Source: Acidobacteriota bacterium (lineage in GTDB: Bacteria; Acidobacteriota; Terriglobia; UBA7540). Taken from it: DNA of 6,679 nt. The stretch is from the NCBI GenBank assembly GCA_021784615.1, contig JAJYHU010000326.1, positions 1 through 6,679 of the forward strand, read 5' to 3'. This document shows, piece by piece, positions 1-6,033 of the stretch; the first letter of the stretch is position 1; each line of letters opens with the position of its first letter. Made by a program: the position numbers and the translations under genes. The notes beneath the pieces are model-generated. The model did not search any database, was not told the origin of the DNA, and worked only from the letters and a program-made list of their open reading frames with translations.

Positions 1-6
1 TCTGAC

Positions 7-438
7 TTAAGCCGCTTGGATCTTTGAGGCCTGCAGGTGCCGGGCCACCATTTCGGCAAGTTCAGAAGCGGCCAGTGGCTTCTCACGATAGTCAAACGCG
101 CCCATTTGCATGGCTTCCAGGTAACACTCGATATCAGAACTGCGTGAAAGCACAAAGACGGGGATGCCGTCATTCACGGCAAAGGCGCGCGCCAGAACAG
201 CGCGGCCCTCAAACGCCGCCGTTCCCTGGCTTACGATGACAAGGTCAAAAGTTTCGTGGTCGAGGCAAGCGGCGCCCTCCATATAGGAGGCAAGCGAACG
301 CACGTCATACCCCTCATGCTGAAGAATCGCAGTATAATAGAGCAAGTCGTGGAGGTCGTCATCGACGACAAGCACCTTTTGTTTTCTCCGCGGCGCTGTT
401 TCCTTGCTTTTGAGTAGACCCGACAGTCTGTCCTGCAT
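7..438 (-). CDS. Receiver-only response regulator-like protein lacking the phospho-Asp
   Basis: This 143-aa protein is a single CheY-like receiver domain (about residues 20-138) after a basic N-terminal tail, with no output domain. The strand-1 motif VLVVDDD (22-28) gives the acidic pocket. The strand-4 end FVLS (S98) fits the conserved Ser/Thr position, and the strand-5 motif YREKP supplies the conserved Lys (K120) and cis-Pro. At the phosphoacceptor position, aligned with CheY FVISDWNMPNMDG, the sequence reads LVIVSQGTAAFEG, so Asp is replaced by Ser70. Normal aspartyl phosphorylation is therefore unlikely (inference); it may work as a constitutive or protein-binding pseudo-receiver. The ATG start has a clear AAAGGAGC Shine-Dalgarno about 6 nt upstream. 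A hairpin lies in its leader. No kinase is adjacent; the nearest kinase gene is more than 3 kb away. The fold assignment is secure, the function is not known. Confidence 0.9.
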   Translation of the reverse strand: MQDRLSGLLKSKETAPRRKQKVLVVDDDLHDLLYYTAILQHEGYDVRSLASYMEGAACLDHETFDLVIVSQGTAAFEGRAVLARAFAVNDGIPVFVLSRSSDIECYLEAMQMGAFDYREKPLAASELAEMVARHLQASKIQAA

Positions 439-692
439 CTTTGCTCCTTTCCGGTTCGACGTATCTTTTGGGGCGCTTTTGAGAAGCGCCCGACCCGTTG
501 CGAAAGGGGTTTCTGGCCAAGGGAAATTCAGGTCATCCTATCTGCAAATACTTTCCCCCCATCCCTCAGATTGCACATCCCTGCCTGTGGCTCACTCTTG
601 TTTAGAGATGCGAGGCCTGCAAAAGGTTGTGTTGCCAGCGCGTGAAGAGTCAGTGGTAAGGCGGTTGGTTGCGGAGCGAACTGCGAATCCTT
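439..692 (-). other. Intergenic stretch between the small ORF and the receiver gene
   Basis: These 254 nt contain no reading frame with a convincing ribosome binding site on either strand. They hold the leader hairpin near the receiver gene and a G-rich run (minus strand around 555-560). No good -35/-10 pair was found, so the receiver gene may be read from the sigma-54 promoter further upstream or from a promoter I cannot recognise. Confidence 0.4.
471..491 (-). promoter_or_regulatory. Leader hairpin upstream of the receiver gene
   Basis: GGGCGCTT and AAGCGCCC form a perfect 8-bp GC-rich stem with a 5-nt loop, ending 32 nt before the receiver start codon and just upstream of its Shine-Dalgarno. 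On the minus strand it is followed by CCAAAAG rather than a T-run, so it does not look like an intrinsic terminator. It may stabilise the mRNA, mark a processing site or be bound by a protein. The role is inferred only from position. Confidence 0.5.
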
Positions 693-836
693 CTACTCCA
701 GCTCCTCGATGCCGATCAGGAAGTATCTGAAGAGGCCTTCGCGAACCAACGTCACTTCATACCATAAGCGGCATCGGACTTGCCTTCCTCGAAGTGGCAG
801 GTAGACGGTCCGTTCTTCACAGATGGGATCACACAT
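693..836 (-). CDS. Small ORF, 47 aa, unknown function, behind a sigma-54 promoter
   Basis: The frame starts at ATG and ends at TAG, giving a protein that begins MCDPICEERT and ends IGIEELE. It has three Cys (C2, C6, C22), a basic middle (RGRQVRCRLW) and a hydrophobic-aromatic C-terminal half (GLFRYFLIGIEEL) with an acidic end. The composition and alternation look like a real folded peptide. GAGGGA lies 9 nt upstream of the ATG, an acceptable ribosome binding site. The frame is open only back to a TGA 16 codons upstream, with no alternative ATG, GTG or TTG. A sigma-54 element sits so that its expected transcript starts about 29 nt before the ATG, which supports an independent small gene. I do not recognise a family. 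It could instead be a remnant of a longer gene, but the promoter position argues against this. Confidence 0.55.
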   Translation of the reverse strand: MCDPICEERTVYLPLRGRQVRCRLWYEVTLVREGLFRYFLIGIEELE

Positions 837-875
837 AGGGCCAGTTCCCTCGATCTTCCCTTCATTAGGCTTACA

Positions 876-891
876 AGCACGTCAAGTGCCA
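876..891 (-). promoter_or_regulatory. Sigma-54 (RpoN) -24/-12 promoter
   Basis: The minus strand reads TGGCACTTGACGTGCT. Against the consensus TGGCACG-N4-TTGCW it matches the whole TGGCAC block and TGC plus W, with the obligatory GG-N10-GC spacing; only the G after TGGCAC and the first T of TTGC differ. The expected start is near 865, giving a 29-nt leader that contains the GAGGGA ribosome binding site of the 47-aa ORF. An enhancer-binding activator would be needed; no convincing upstream activator inverted repeat was seen in the 125 nt before the hydrolase gene end. Confidence 0.7.
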
Positions 892-957
892 AGATGCTAC
901 TCGTCTTTGGAGTTTCTTACCGGGTAGCGGGTTGGAATCAAACCGCTTAATAGTCTG

Positions 958-993
958 AAAAAATCGGATATTGCCGACGCTGAAGGATTCAGC
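958..993 (-). terminator. Probable weak terminator after the hydrolase gene
   Basis: On the minus strand, downstream of the hydrolase stop, a GCTGAA/TTCAGC hairpin (6-bp stem, 3-nt loop) is followed by a second short hairpin, TCGG-CAATAT-CCGA, that runs directly into six T residues. The T-run and position fit an intrinsic terminator that would insulate the sigma-54 unit from upstream transcription. The terminal stem is only 4 bp, so efficiency is doubtful. Confidence 0.5.
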
Positions 994-1017
994 ACCCGTC
1001 CATCGAGGCGAAAAGTT

Positions 1018-1929
1018 TCACGGAGTCAAATTCTCGAGAAACTTCCTTACGGCTTGCTCGTATTCGACGTTACCAGATGTGAAACCTTCGCCGTGGCGAT
1101 GGCCTGGAAGCACCACCAGGGCTTTTTGCGGGCTGGTCGAGTAGGAATACAGTTCGCTCGCGGTGGCGGCGGGAATGCGCTTGTCGCCTTTGACGGCGAT
1201 AAACAGGATTGGCCGGGGATTAATTCGCTCTACAGCCTTTCGCAAATCAAAATCCGAAGGACTGAAGCCGCCACGCCACGCCGACCACTGGATCACTTCA
1301 TCCACAATCGGGAAGGCAGGCAGATGGAAGAACAAGCGGGCATAGTGGACGATGACGTGACGAAATGAAAGGAAGGAGCTGTCTGAAATGACCGCAGCAA
1401 CATCAGGAGACTGGGAGGCCGCCATCAGCGCCGCAGCCGCTCCCATCGAGACGCCCCACAAGACGACGGGGCGCGCTGCCTTCTCCCGGACAAGGGCGTC
1501 GTGAACGGCCGCAATCGCGTCGAGCCGTTCCTGATAGCCGAGCGTGCATATCTTGCCGCCGCTCCGGCCCGCATGGCGAAAATCGAAGAGCAGGCCGTTA
1601 TAACCCAGGCTGTGACCGAACACCGCCATGGGCAGCATCTCCACGCGGGTGCGATCGTGGCCGTGGCAATAGATAATTGTCCCGCGCGGGTTCGCGCCGG
1701 CCGGCACGTACCAACCTTTCAGCAGAATGCCGTCGGAGGAATGGAACTCAATGTCGTGGTAGTTCAGACCAAAGGAGAGAGGCGTCTTCCCATCATTAGG
1801 ATCGTGGAAATGAAACGATCCGGTTGTCACAATGTTCGTGAAGAACCACGGCACCACAACCAGGGCAAACAAGAGAAATAATCCCAAGGAGCCCAGCAGA
1901 ATGTTTCGAACGATTCTATGCTTTGCCAA
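1018..1929 (-). CDS. Membrane-anchored alpha/beta hydrolase (Bem46/ABHD13-like)
   Basis: This 303-aa serine hydrolase has one N-terminal transmembrane helix (about 9-33), which would anchor the catalytic domain at the membrane. The hydrolase fold begins near residue 60. HG motif CHGHDR (88-93) supplies the oxyanion loop, GVSMGA (159-164) holds the nucleophile Ser161, D249 in KGDKR is the likely acid, and H279 in GHRHGEG the likely base, so the triad is complete. FDFRHAGRS (115-123) is the usual loop after strand 4. The substrate is unknown; esterase, thioesterase or lipase-like activity is plausible. The start is TTG: GGAGAGGA lies 7 nt upstream, and the next in-frame Met is residue 98, beyond the anchor and the oxyanion motif. 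It lies 48 nt after the MFS gene and is probably co-transcribed with it. It is followed by a weak terminator. Confidence 0.9.
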   Translation of the reverse strand: MAKHRIVRNILLGSLGLFLLFALVVVPWFFTNIVTTGSFHFHDPNDGKTPLSFGLNYHDIEFHSSDGILLKGWYVPAGANPRGTIIYCHGHDRTRVEMLPMAVFGHSLGYNGLLFDFRHAGRSGGKICTLGYQERLDAIAAVHDALVREKAARPVVLWGVSMGAAAALMAASQSPDVAAVISDSSFLSFRHVIVHYARLFFHLPAFPIVDEVIQWSAWRGGFSPSDFDLRKAVERINPRPILFIAVKGDKRIPAATASELYSYSTSPQKALVVLPGHRHGEGFTSGNVEYEQAVRKFLENLTP

Positions 1930-1977
1930 CGTCAGTCCTCTCCGGAAATCTTGACAGTTTTCTGATTTTCTTGACGT

Positions 1978-3159
1978 TCATGGATGGCGCTCACCTGCCG
2001 GCCGGGGTTCGACTATATGCGTTGCCAGGAGAATGGCCACCAGAAAAGTCATTGCCGCGCAAAGCGTTGTGACGGCAAGATAACCGTGCCATTCATAGAT
2101 GGCGCCTCCCGCCAGGACTACCAGCCCGATTCCAGTCTGGGAAAAGACGTTGCGCAAGGCGATAAAGGAACCGCGCTCGGCGCTGGGAACGAGTTCCGTC
2201 ATTAAAGCGGTTAGAGGGCCCTGCCGCGTCGCGGCGCCAAGGCTGGTGACGCCGAAAATTACCAGAAGGCCAATCCCCCACGGGAAAAGAGGAACCAGCG
2301 CTATCGACACCGCCAGCACAACATTGCCGAGAATTGAAACCGGGCGCTTTCCCCAACGGTCTGACAAGCTGCCCGCCACAGGGGCGCCAACTACGGCCAC
2401 GACCCCGCCCAACATGAAAACCCAGCCAATGGTTCCCGTTGCAACGCCAAACGCCGCATGCAGCCACTGGCCGATATAAAAAATAAACCCGTAGAGGCCG
2501 CCCGAAACAAGGAAGGCGATGACAAGTCCGGCTGCCGTATCGCGCCGGGCAAAGAAGGACCGGCAGGCGCGAAACGTAGCTCGCCATTTCTCCGAGGCAG
2601 GGCCGGCTTCCCGTTTTTCACGGGGCAGCCTTGCCGAAAGCAAAGCAACCGCGGCAGCGAGGACTGCAAAAAAGTAAAACGTTGCCCGCCATCCCAATCG
2701 GCCGGCGATCTGCGCGGCCAGAGGAACGCCCAGGATCGGCGCGACAAAGTAAGCGGTCGAAATCACGCTTAGGGCCCGTCCGCGCACGTTGTAGGCAAAC
2801 CAGTCCCCGGCAAAGGCGATCGAACAGGTTGAAATCGCCCCTGCCCCAAGTCCCGTCAGGCCCCGAGCCACTGTCAGCCCCGTAAAACTCTGCGCCCCTG
2901 CCGCCATCCAGGAGGCCGCGCCGAACACCAGCGCGCCCAAAATCAAGAAGGGCTTGCGCCCATAGTGATCAGACACAACCCCGGTGACCAGAGAGGCCAG
3001 GGCAGCCGCCGCGGAATAGAAGACCGCGAGCAATCCTGCCTGTTCGACACTGATGTGCAGGGAGTCAATGAGGAGCGGGAGAAGCGCAGGGACGGTCTGG
3101 TTGTCCGCCAAACCCAGAAAAAGCAGCAGAAACAAATTGCCGATGATCAGTAAGTCCAC
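1978..3159 (-). CDS. Major facilitator superfamily transporter (12 TM)
   Basis: This 393-aa protein is almost wholly hydrophobic, with about twelve membrane helices in two halves joined by a charged cytoplasmic loop (about 177-207, RLPREKREAG...). MFS motif A is GVVSDHYGRKP (60-70) between helices 2 and 3, and a second copy, GSLSDRWGKRP (263-273), marks the equivalent loop of the C-terminal half. The acidic LADNQTVPALLPLL segment in helix 1 (17-30) and the Gly/Pro-rich FVAPILGVPLAAQIAG in helix 5 (138-153) resemble proton-coupled drug or sugar-efflux members of the 12-helix group. The substrate cannot be read from sequence. The start is GTG with GAGGG 6 nt upstream. It lies 114 nt after the CMD-family gene and 48 nt before the hydrolase, so a three-gene transcript is possible but not shown. 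Confidence 0.92.
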   Translation of the reverse strand: MDLLIIGNLFLLLFLGLADNQTVPALLPLLIDSLHISVEQAGLLAVFYSAAAALASLVTGVVSDHYGRKPFLILGALVFGAASWMAAGAQSFTGLTVARGLTGLGAGAISTCSIAFAGDWFAYNVRGRALSVISTAYFVAPILGVPLAAQIAGRLGWRATFYFFAVLAAAVALLSARLPREKREAGPASEKWRATFRACRSFFARRDTAAGLVIAFLVSGGLYGFIFYIGQWLHAAFGVATGTIGWVFMLGGVVAVVGAPVAGSLSDRWGKRPVSILGNVVLAVSIALVPLFPWGIGLLVIFGVTSLGAATRQGPLTALMTELVPSAERGSFIALRNVFSQTGIGLVVLAGGAIYEWHGYLAVTTLCAAMTFLVAILLATHIVEPRPAGERHP

Positions 3160-3273
3160 CCGGAACCCTCGGGAAACGCCGGCACGAAAGTTTTTGCGTC
3201 TTTAGCGATGGGAAGCCCCTGTTCCAAGCAAGACCCTCATCCTTTTCGTCTCTGCGGACTCGCCAAGCGGCCG

Positions 3274-3612
3274 CTACTCGAAGTGGTGAAGATCAAGATG
3301 GATCGCTGCCTTGTCGGACATGTCGACGACGCTGGCGGCGCCGATGCCGACGGCCACAACAATAGCGTCAGAAATCTCCTGCTTGGTGGCTCCAAGTTCC
3401 AGCGCCTTCTTGATGTGCCCACGGGCGCAACCCTCGCATTTGGCCACCAAAGAGCAAGCCAGGGCAATCAGCTCCTTGGTCTTTGCGTCCAGGGTTGTAG
3501 AAGTGTAATAAGTCTCTTTATAGAACGACTTATAGATGTCGCGAAATCGGGGTTCAATCATCCCCATGGAGCTGGGAGTGGTTTTCAGCTTCCCAGAGTC
3601 GTCTTTCGCCAT
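3274..3612 (-). CDS. Carboxymuconolactone decarboxylase / AhpD-like family protein
   Basis: This 112-aa protein is a single all-helical CMD domain of the usual length. The signature KELIALA (46-52) is followed by KCEGCARGHIKKALELGATKQEI, containing the CxxC pair C59/C62 and H66, with E47 as a candidate proton relay. These are the AhpD catalytic residues, so a thiol peroxidase or disulfide reductase role is more likely than lactone decarboxylation. Family members are usually cytoplasmic oligomers. The ATG start has GAGGAGC 5 nt upstream. No peroxiredoxin (ahpC) or lipoamide gene is adjacent, so its partner is unknown. A 200-nt gap separates it from the sensor kinase gene, enough for its own promoter, although I could not identify a convincing one. 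Confidence 0.9.
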   Translation of the reverse strand: MAKDDSGKLKTTPSSMGMIEPRFRDIYKSFYKETYYTSTTLDAKTKELIALACSLVAKCEGCARGHIKKALELGATKQEISDAIVVAVGIGAASVVDMSDKAAIHLDLHHFE

Positions 3613-3812
3613 AATTGCTCCTCGATCCTTCCAATTTAGGCAGGACCGCCAGGATTTAAAACGCCTAAACCCGGCTCCGCGTTAAAACAGATTGGCCCCG
3701 CCACTCCGTAAACCACTGATACTAACACAGACCCATGCGGGGATGAGGCGGAAGGAAATCTTGACAGGCGCAATCAGGCGTCCAGCATTAGAATGAGCCG
3801 GCTAAGACCACA
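3613..3812 (-). other. 200-nt gap between the kinase and CMD genes
   Basis: Nothing convincing is encoded here. There is no strong terminator hairpin with a T-run after the kinase stop, and no clean -35/-10 pair before the CMD gene. The stretch carries one copy of a 14-nt sequence (GGAAATCTTGACAG on the plus strand, 3754-3767) also found before the hydrolase gene at 1944-1957. Confidence 0.35.
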
Positions 3813-5159
3813 TCAAGTCTGAGTTTGTGCAGACTCAACGGGAAGGGTTTCTTCAGCGGGAACAACCTCGGGAAAATCAAAACGAATCATTGTTCCCTTC
3901 CCGGGTTCGCTGTCAACCTTCATGGAAAAATCGTTGCCGTACAGAACTTTGAGGCGCTCGCGAACGTTCATAATCCCGATTCCCGAGGCGAATATTTCCG
4001 GCAAGCGCTCTTCGGGAATGCCCACTCCGTCATCGTCCACCTCAATCTTTACCCGTCCATTGTACCGGGAGGCCCGAAGCGTAATGGTTCCGCCCTCGAT
4101 CTTAGGTCCCAACCCGTGCCGAATAGCATTCTCCACCATCGGCTGGAGAATCATGCTGGGCACTATCACATCCAAAGCCGCCGGATCAATTTCTTCATGA
4201 ACCCGGAGTTTATCCTGCCCAAAGCGCACGACTTCAATGTCCAGGTAGTCGGCAATAAAATCAAGCTCCTGCCGCAACGCCACAAAGTGAGTCTGAGTCT
4301 TGAGCCGGCGCCGCAGGATATTGGAAAGCTTTACGAGCACTTTCCGGGCGGTGTCTGGATCAAGGCGAATCAGCGATGAAACCGTGTTCAGGGTATTGAA
4401 GAGAAAGTGCGGGTTGATCTGGCTGATCAGGCTGTCCATCCTGGCCTGGATCAACATGCGCTCTTTCTCTTCCAGTTTTCGTTCGATCCGGGTGTTGTTC
4501 CAAATGCGCAAAGGAAGCGCTATCGCAATCGCCGTGGTCATGAGAATCAGCAGTTCGGTCCACACGCGGGGCGGGTTCAGATAGAAAAGCAGGCCGTTGG
4601 ACATGCGGCCCACCCCAATCCTGGACATTTCGAGCACCACGCAAACCAGGAAGAAGAGGATCTGCCAGTCCATGGAGGGCTGCTTGAACCTTTGCTTGAT
4701 GGAGCGATAGAGGCTGAGATCGATGAAAGGAGAAAACTTCCAAATCTCTTCCTTATTCGGACAAAGCCACCGGGCGGAGCCGGCAACCACCGCGTAGAGC
4801 ACCGCCATGGGAACGGCCAGGATCTCGTGCTTGATGAGCACCGCGGGCAAGCTGACAAACATGCCCACGACAAGACCCACCATGGTCCCGCCCAGCAACC
4901 CGCCTAAAACGGTGACTTCAAGGCTAAGGTCGGCGCCCTGGTAGTGCACAACCAAGCGCGTCAGCACCCCCAACATGAAAGGCACGCCCAGGAAGGCCGC
5001 GAAGAGGAGCTTCTGTTTGGGTTCCCGAACTTCCACCAGCAGGAGGCGGCGAAATTTGTCAAAGCGGGCGATGATGCTCGCCAGGGAGGCAATGAGGCCC
5101 AGTTTGATAAGCAGCGTTACAAGGATGATCGCCGAGGAACTGTTGACGCCGGAATTCAT
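3813..5159 (-). CDS. LytS-type (LytS/YehU) sensor histidine kinase
   Basis: This 448-aa membrane kinase has an N-terminal 5TM-receptor-of-LytS-like region with about six hydrophobic segments (roughly 9-31, 49-70, 82-103, 110-130, 165-178, 198-217). A short coiled coil follows (about 222-245). The His_kinase block is QINPHFLFNTLN (247-258) with phosphoacceptor H251. The ATPase domain has N-box QPMVENAIRHG (339-349), G1 box VDDDGVGIP (374-382) and G2-like GIGIMNVRERL (393-403). All catalytic motifs are intact. Such kinases normally phosphorylate a LytTR-type regulator for cell-envelope or nutrient-response control; none is in the window, so it is orphan here. Its ATG overlaps the ThiS stop codon (ATGA) and has only a weak ribosome binding site, so its expression probably depends on translation of the ThiS gene. 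Confidence 0.93.
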   Translation of the reverse strand: MNSGVNSSSAIILVTLLIKLGLIASLASIIARFDKFRRLLLVEVREPKQKLLFAAFLGVPFMLGVLTRLVVHYQGADLSLEVTVLGGLLGGTMVGLVVGMFVSLPAVLIKHEILAVPMAVLYAVVAGSARWLCPNKEEIWKFSPFIDLSLYRSIKQRFKQPSMDWQILFFLVCVVLEMSRIGVGRMSNGLLFYLNPPRVWTELLILMTTAIAIALPLRIWNNTRIERKLEEKERMLIQARMDSLISQINPHFLFNTLNTVSSLIRLDPDTARKVLVKLSNILRRRLKTQTHFVALRQELDFIADYLDIEVVRFGQDKLRVHEEIDPAALDVIVPSMILQPMVENAIRHGLGPKIEGGTITLRASRYNGRVKIEVDDDGVGIPEERLPEIFASGIGIMNVRERLKVLYGNDFSMKVDSEPGKGTMIRFDFPEVVPAEETLPVESAQTQT

Positions 5160-5401
5160 GGCAAGTCTCGGTAATTCGCAGCAATGCGGCCGCCCGAGCC
5201 GCCTCCCACCATTTGGACAACTTCCAACTGGTCGCCTTCCTCAATGGGCGTGGCGCCCCAATCAGATCTCTTCACAATCGCCCGGTTGCGCTCCACCGCA
5301 ACCCGGTCAGCAGGGATCCCCAGCCACTCGAGCAAGGCCGTAAGGGTGAGGCCCTCGGGAACTTGCCGCAACTCGCCGTTCAGTTGAATCTTCATCTTCA
5401 T
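5156..5401 (-). CDS. thiS: ThiS-like sulfur carrier protein with a C-terminal tail
   Basis: This 81-aa beta-grasp protein matches ThiS along its length: MKIQLNGE strand 1, the LTLTALLEWLGI helix, VAVERNRAIVKRSDW (34-48) and EEGDQLEVVQMVGGG (54-68), which aligns with the E. coli end DGDQILLFQVIAGG. ThiS is adenylated by ThiF and thiocarboxylated on its terminal Gly for thiazole synthesis with ThiG. Here the Gly-Gly-Gly is followed by 13 more residues (SGGRIAANYRDLP), so the sulfur-carrying C-terminus is not exposed unless cleaved. The first ATG is chosen because GAGGG lies 5 nt upstream; residue 3 is an alternative Met. It overlaps both neighbours by ATGA. No thiG, thiF or thiE is in view, so a role in thiamin synthesis versus another sulfur-transfer pathway is not settled. 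Confidence 0.8.
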   Translation of the reverse strand: MKMKIQLNGELRQVPEGLTLTALLEWLGIPADRVAVERNRAIVKRSDWGATPIEEGDQLEVVQMVGGGSGGRIAANYRDLP

Positions 5402-5682
5402 TTGGGCCCTCGGGCGCCGGAAGAGAGTGCTGGAGGGAGTTTAATATTCCCAGCCCGGATTTCCGCGATCACCCGCCGGTGCTGGTCCTCAACCAACCGA
5501 TGAAATTGCTGTTCGCTATATTGCGACGCGCTCAACGGGTCCTGGTGCGAGGTCCGCAGGGAATGGATGACGGCTCCCTTAACGTAGACGGAGGTTTCGA
5601 TGCCCTCCTGCTTCCGGGGCTCAGTCTGAACGTGGTAAACCGTTCCATCGCACGAAATCTCAGTGTTGAAGCCGCTGACCAT
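5398..5682 (-). CDS. Conserved hypothetical protein (FNTEI...YHVQTE type), 94 aa
   Basis: I recognise only a general type: the opening GFNTEISCDGTVYHVQTE (4-21), followed by IETSVYVKGAVIHSLRTS (28-45) and a C-terminal helix REVQ-like region reading LVEDQHRRVIAEIRAG (63-78), resembles small proteins of unknown function that I recall from Acidobacteria and Myxococcus-like genomes. The N-terminal half looks like a small beta sheet and the C-terminal half like a helix. No signal peptide, membrane segment or catalytic motif is seen. The ATG start has GGGAG about 9 nt upstream. The TGA stop overlaps the ThiS start (ATGA), so it leads a translationally coupled operon with ThiS and the LytS-type kinase. 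A sigma-70 promoter candidate lies about 50 nt upstream. Confidence 0.8.
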   Translation of the reverse strand: MVSGFNTEISCDGTVYHVQTEPRKQEGIETSVYVKGAVIHSLRTSHQDPLSASQYSEQQFHRLVEDQHRRVIAEIRAGNIKLPPALSSGARGPK

Positions 5683-5729
5683 GCCACAAGCTCCCGACGA
5701 TTCTTTCCGGCATCCCTTGCCTTAGAAAG

Positions 5730-5758
5730 ATAGTAAGGAGCCATGGAGGACTTGGCAA
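5730..5758 (-). promoter_or_regulatory. Probable sigma-70 promoter of the hypothetical-thiS-kinase operon
   Basis: The minus strand has TTGCCA (5753-5758), a 17-nt spacer and TACTAT (5730-5735). The -35 matches TTGACA at five of six bases and the -10 matches TATAAT at four, including the first two and last two. A start near 5723 gives a leader of about 40 nt before the ATG of the 94-aa protein. No better pair is seen in the gap. Confidence 0.5.
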
Positions 5759-5770
5759 TAGGAAACTACC

Positions 5771-5787
5771 GGAGGTTTAAGACCTCC
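5771..5787 (-). other. Short palindromic hairpin upstream of the operon promoter
   Basis: GGAGGT and ACCTCC pair around a 5-nt loop, just 13 nt upstream of the -35 element. No T-run follows on either strand. It could be an operator half-pair or a weak transcript hairpin; nothing else in the sequence decides this. Confidence 0.35.
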
Positions 5788-5984
5788 CTAATGGACCATT
5801 CCGAGCTTCCGCGATGCTCGATGGGAACTCCTTGAAGGTCCCGCCCGTAGACTCGCCCTCGGATGCGCGCGGGCAAGGAGAGCAACGAAGGTTTTCACTT
5901 CAATGAAAGATTTCTCCGGGCCCGGGACAGGAACTCGCAACACTTTTAAGGGCCAGCGGAGCCACCGGACGGCAGGCTTGATAA

Positions 5985-6018
5985 GCAAAGGCGGGAGGCT
6001 GAAAACTCCCGCCTTCAA
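5985..6018 (-). terminator. Intrinsic terminator after atpE
   Basis: A perfect 10-bp inverted repeat, AAGGCGGGAG (5988-5997) with CTCCCGCCTT (6006-6015), encloses an 8-nt loop 18 nt past the atpE stop. On the minus strand the stem is followed by TGCTT, a poor T-tract beyond the two T of the stem. The stem strength and position still make it the likely end of the atpB-atpE transcript. Confidence 0.75.
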
Positions 6019-6033
6019 CCAAGTGGAACACGA

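Larger units (their letters stand above)
5683..6033. other. 351-nt gene-free gap between atpE and the 94-aa protein gene
   Basis: From the atpE side it holds the strong atpE terminator (5985-6018), then about 200 nt where I see no coding potential, tRNA or rRNA, apart from a GC palindrome CCGGGCCCGG at 5916-5925. It ends with the small hairpin and the sigma-70 promoter candidate of the next operon. A 76-codon minus-strand frame in it begins inside the terminator, has no ribosome binding site and an Arg/Ser/Pro-rich translation, and was not accepted. Confidence 0.5.

Noticed and set aside
628..655. Second sigma-54-like element (TGGCAACACAACCTTTTGCA) upstream of the receiver gene
   Set aside because: The GG to GC distance is four bases too long for a sigma-54 promoter, whose spacing is strict.
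404..730. Plus-strand 108-codon frame over the receiver leader and small ORF
   Set aside because: It has no ribosome binding site, overlaps the receiver start and the 47-aa ORF, and its translation is low-complexity and Ser/Arg/Pro-rich, typical of a frame opposite coding DNA.
2093..2587. Alternative-frame 164-codon ORF inside the MFS gene
   Set aside because: It overlaps the MFS coding frame completely, is rich in Arg, Gly, Cys and Trp, and has no family resemblance; the MFS frame carries both motif A copies.
3761..3794. Plus-strand TTGACA with TAGAAT as a promoter
   Set aside because: The elements are individually good, but the 22-nt spacing is too long and there is no plus-strand gene downstream to serve.
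5788..6018. Minus-strand 76-codon frame between atpE and the 94-aa protein gene
   Set aside because: It would start inside the atpE terminator hairpin at a non-ATG codon, has no Shine-Dalgarno, and the translation is Arg/Ser/Pro-rich with no recognisable domain.
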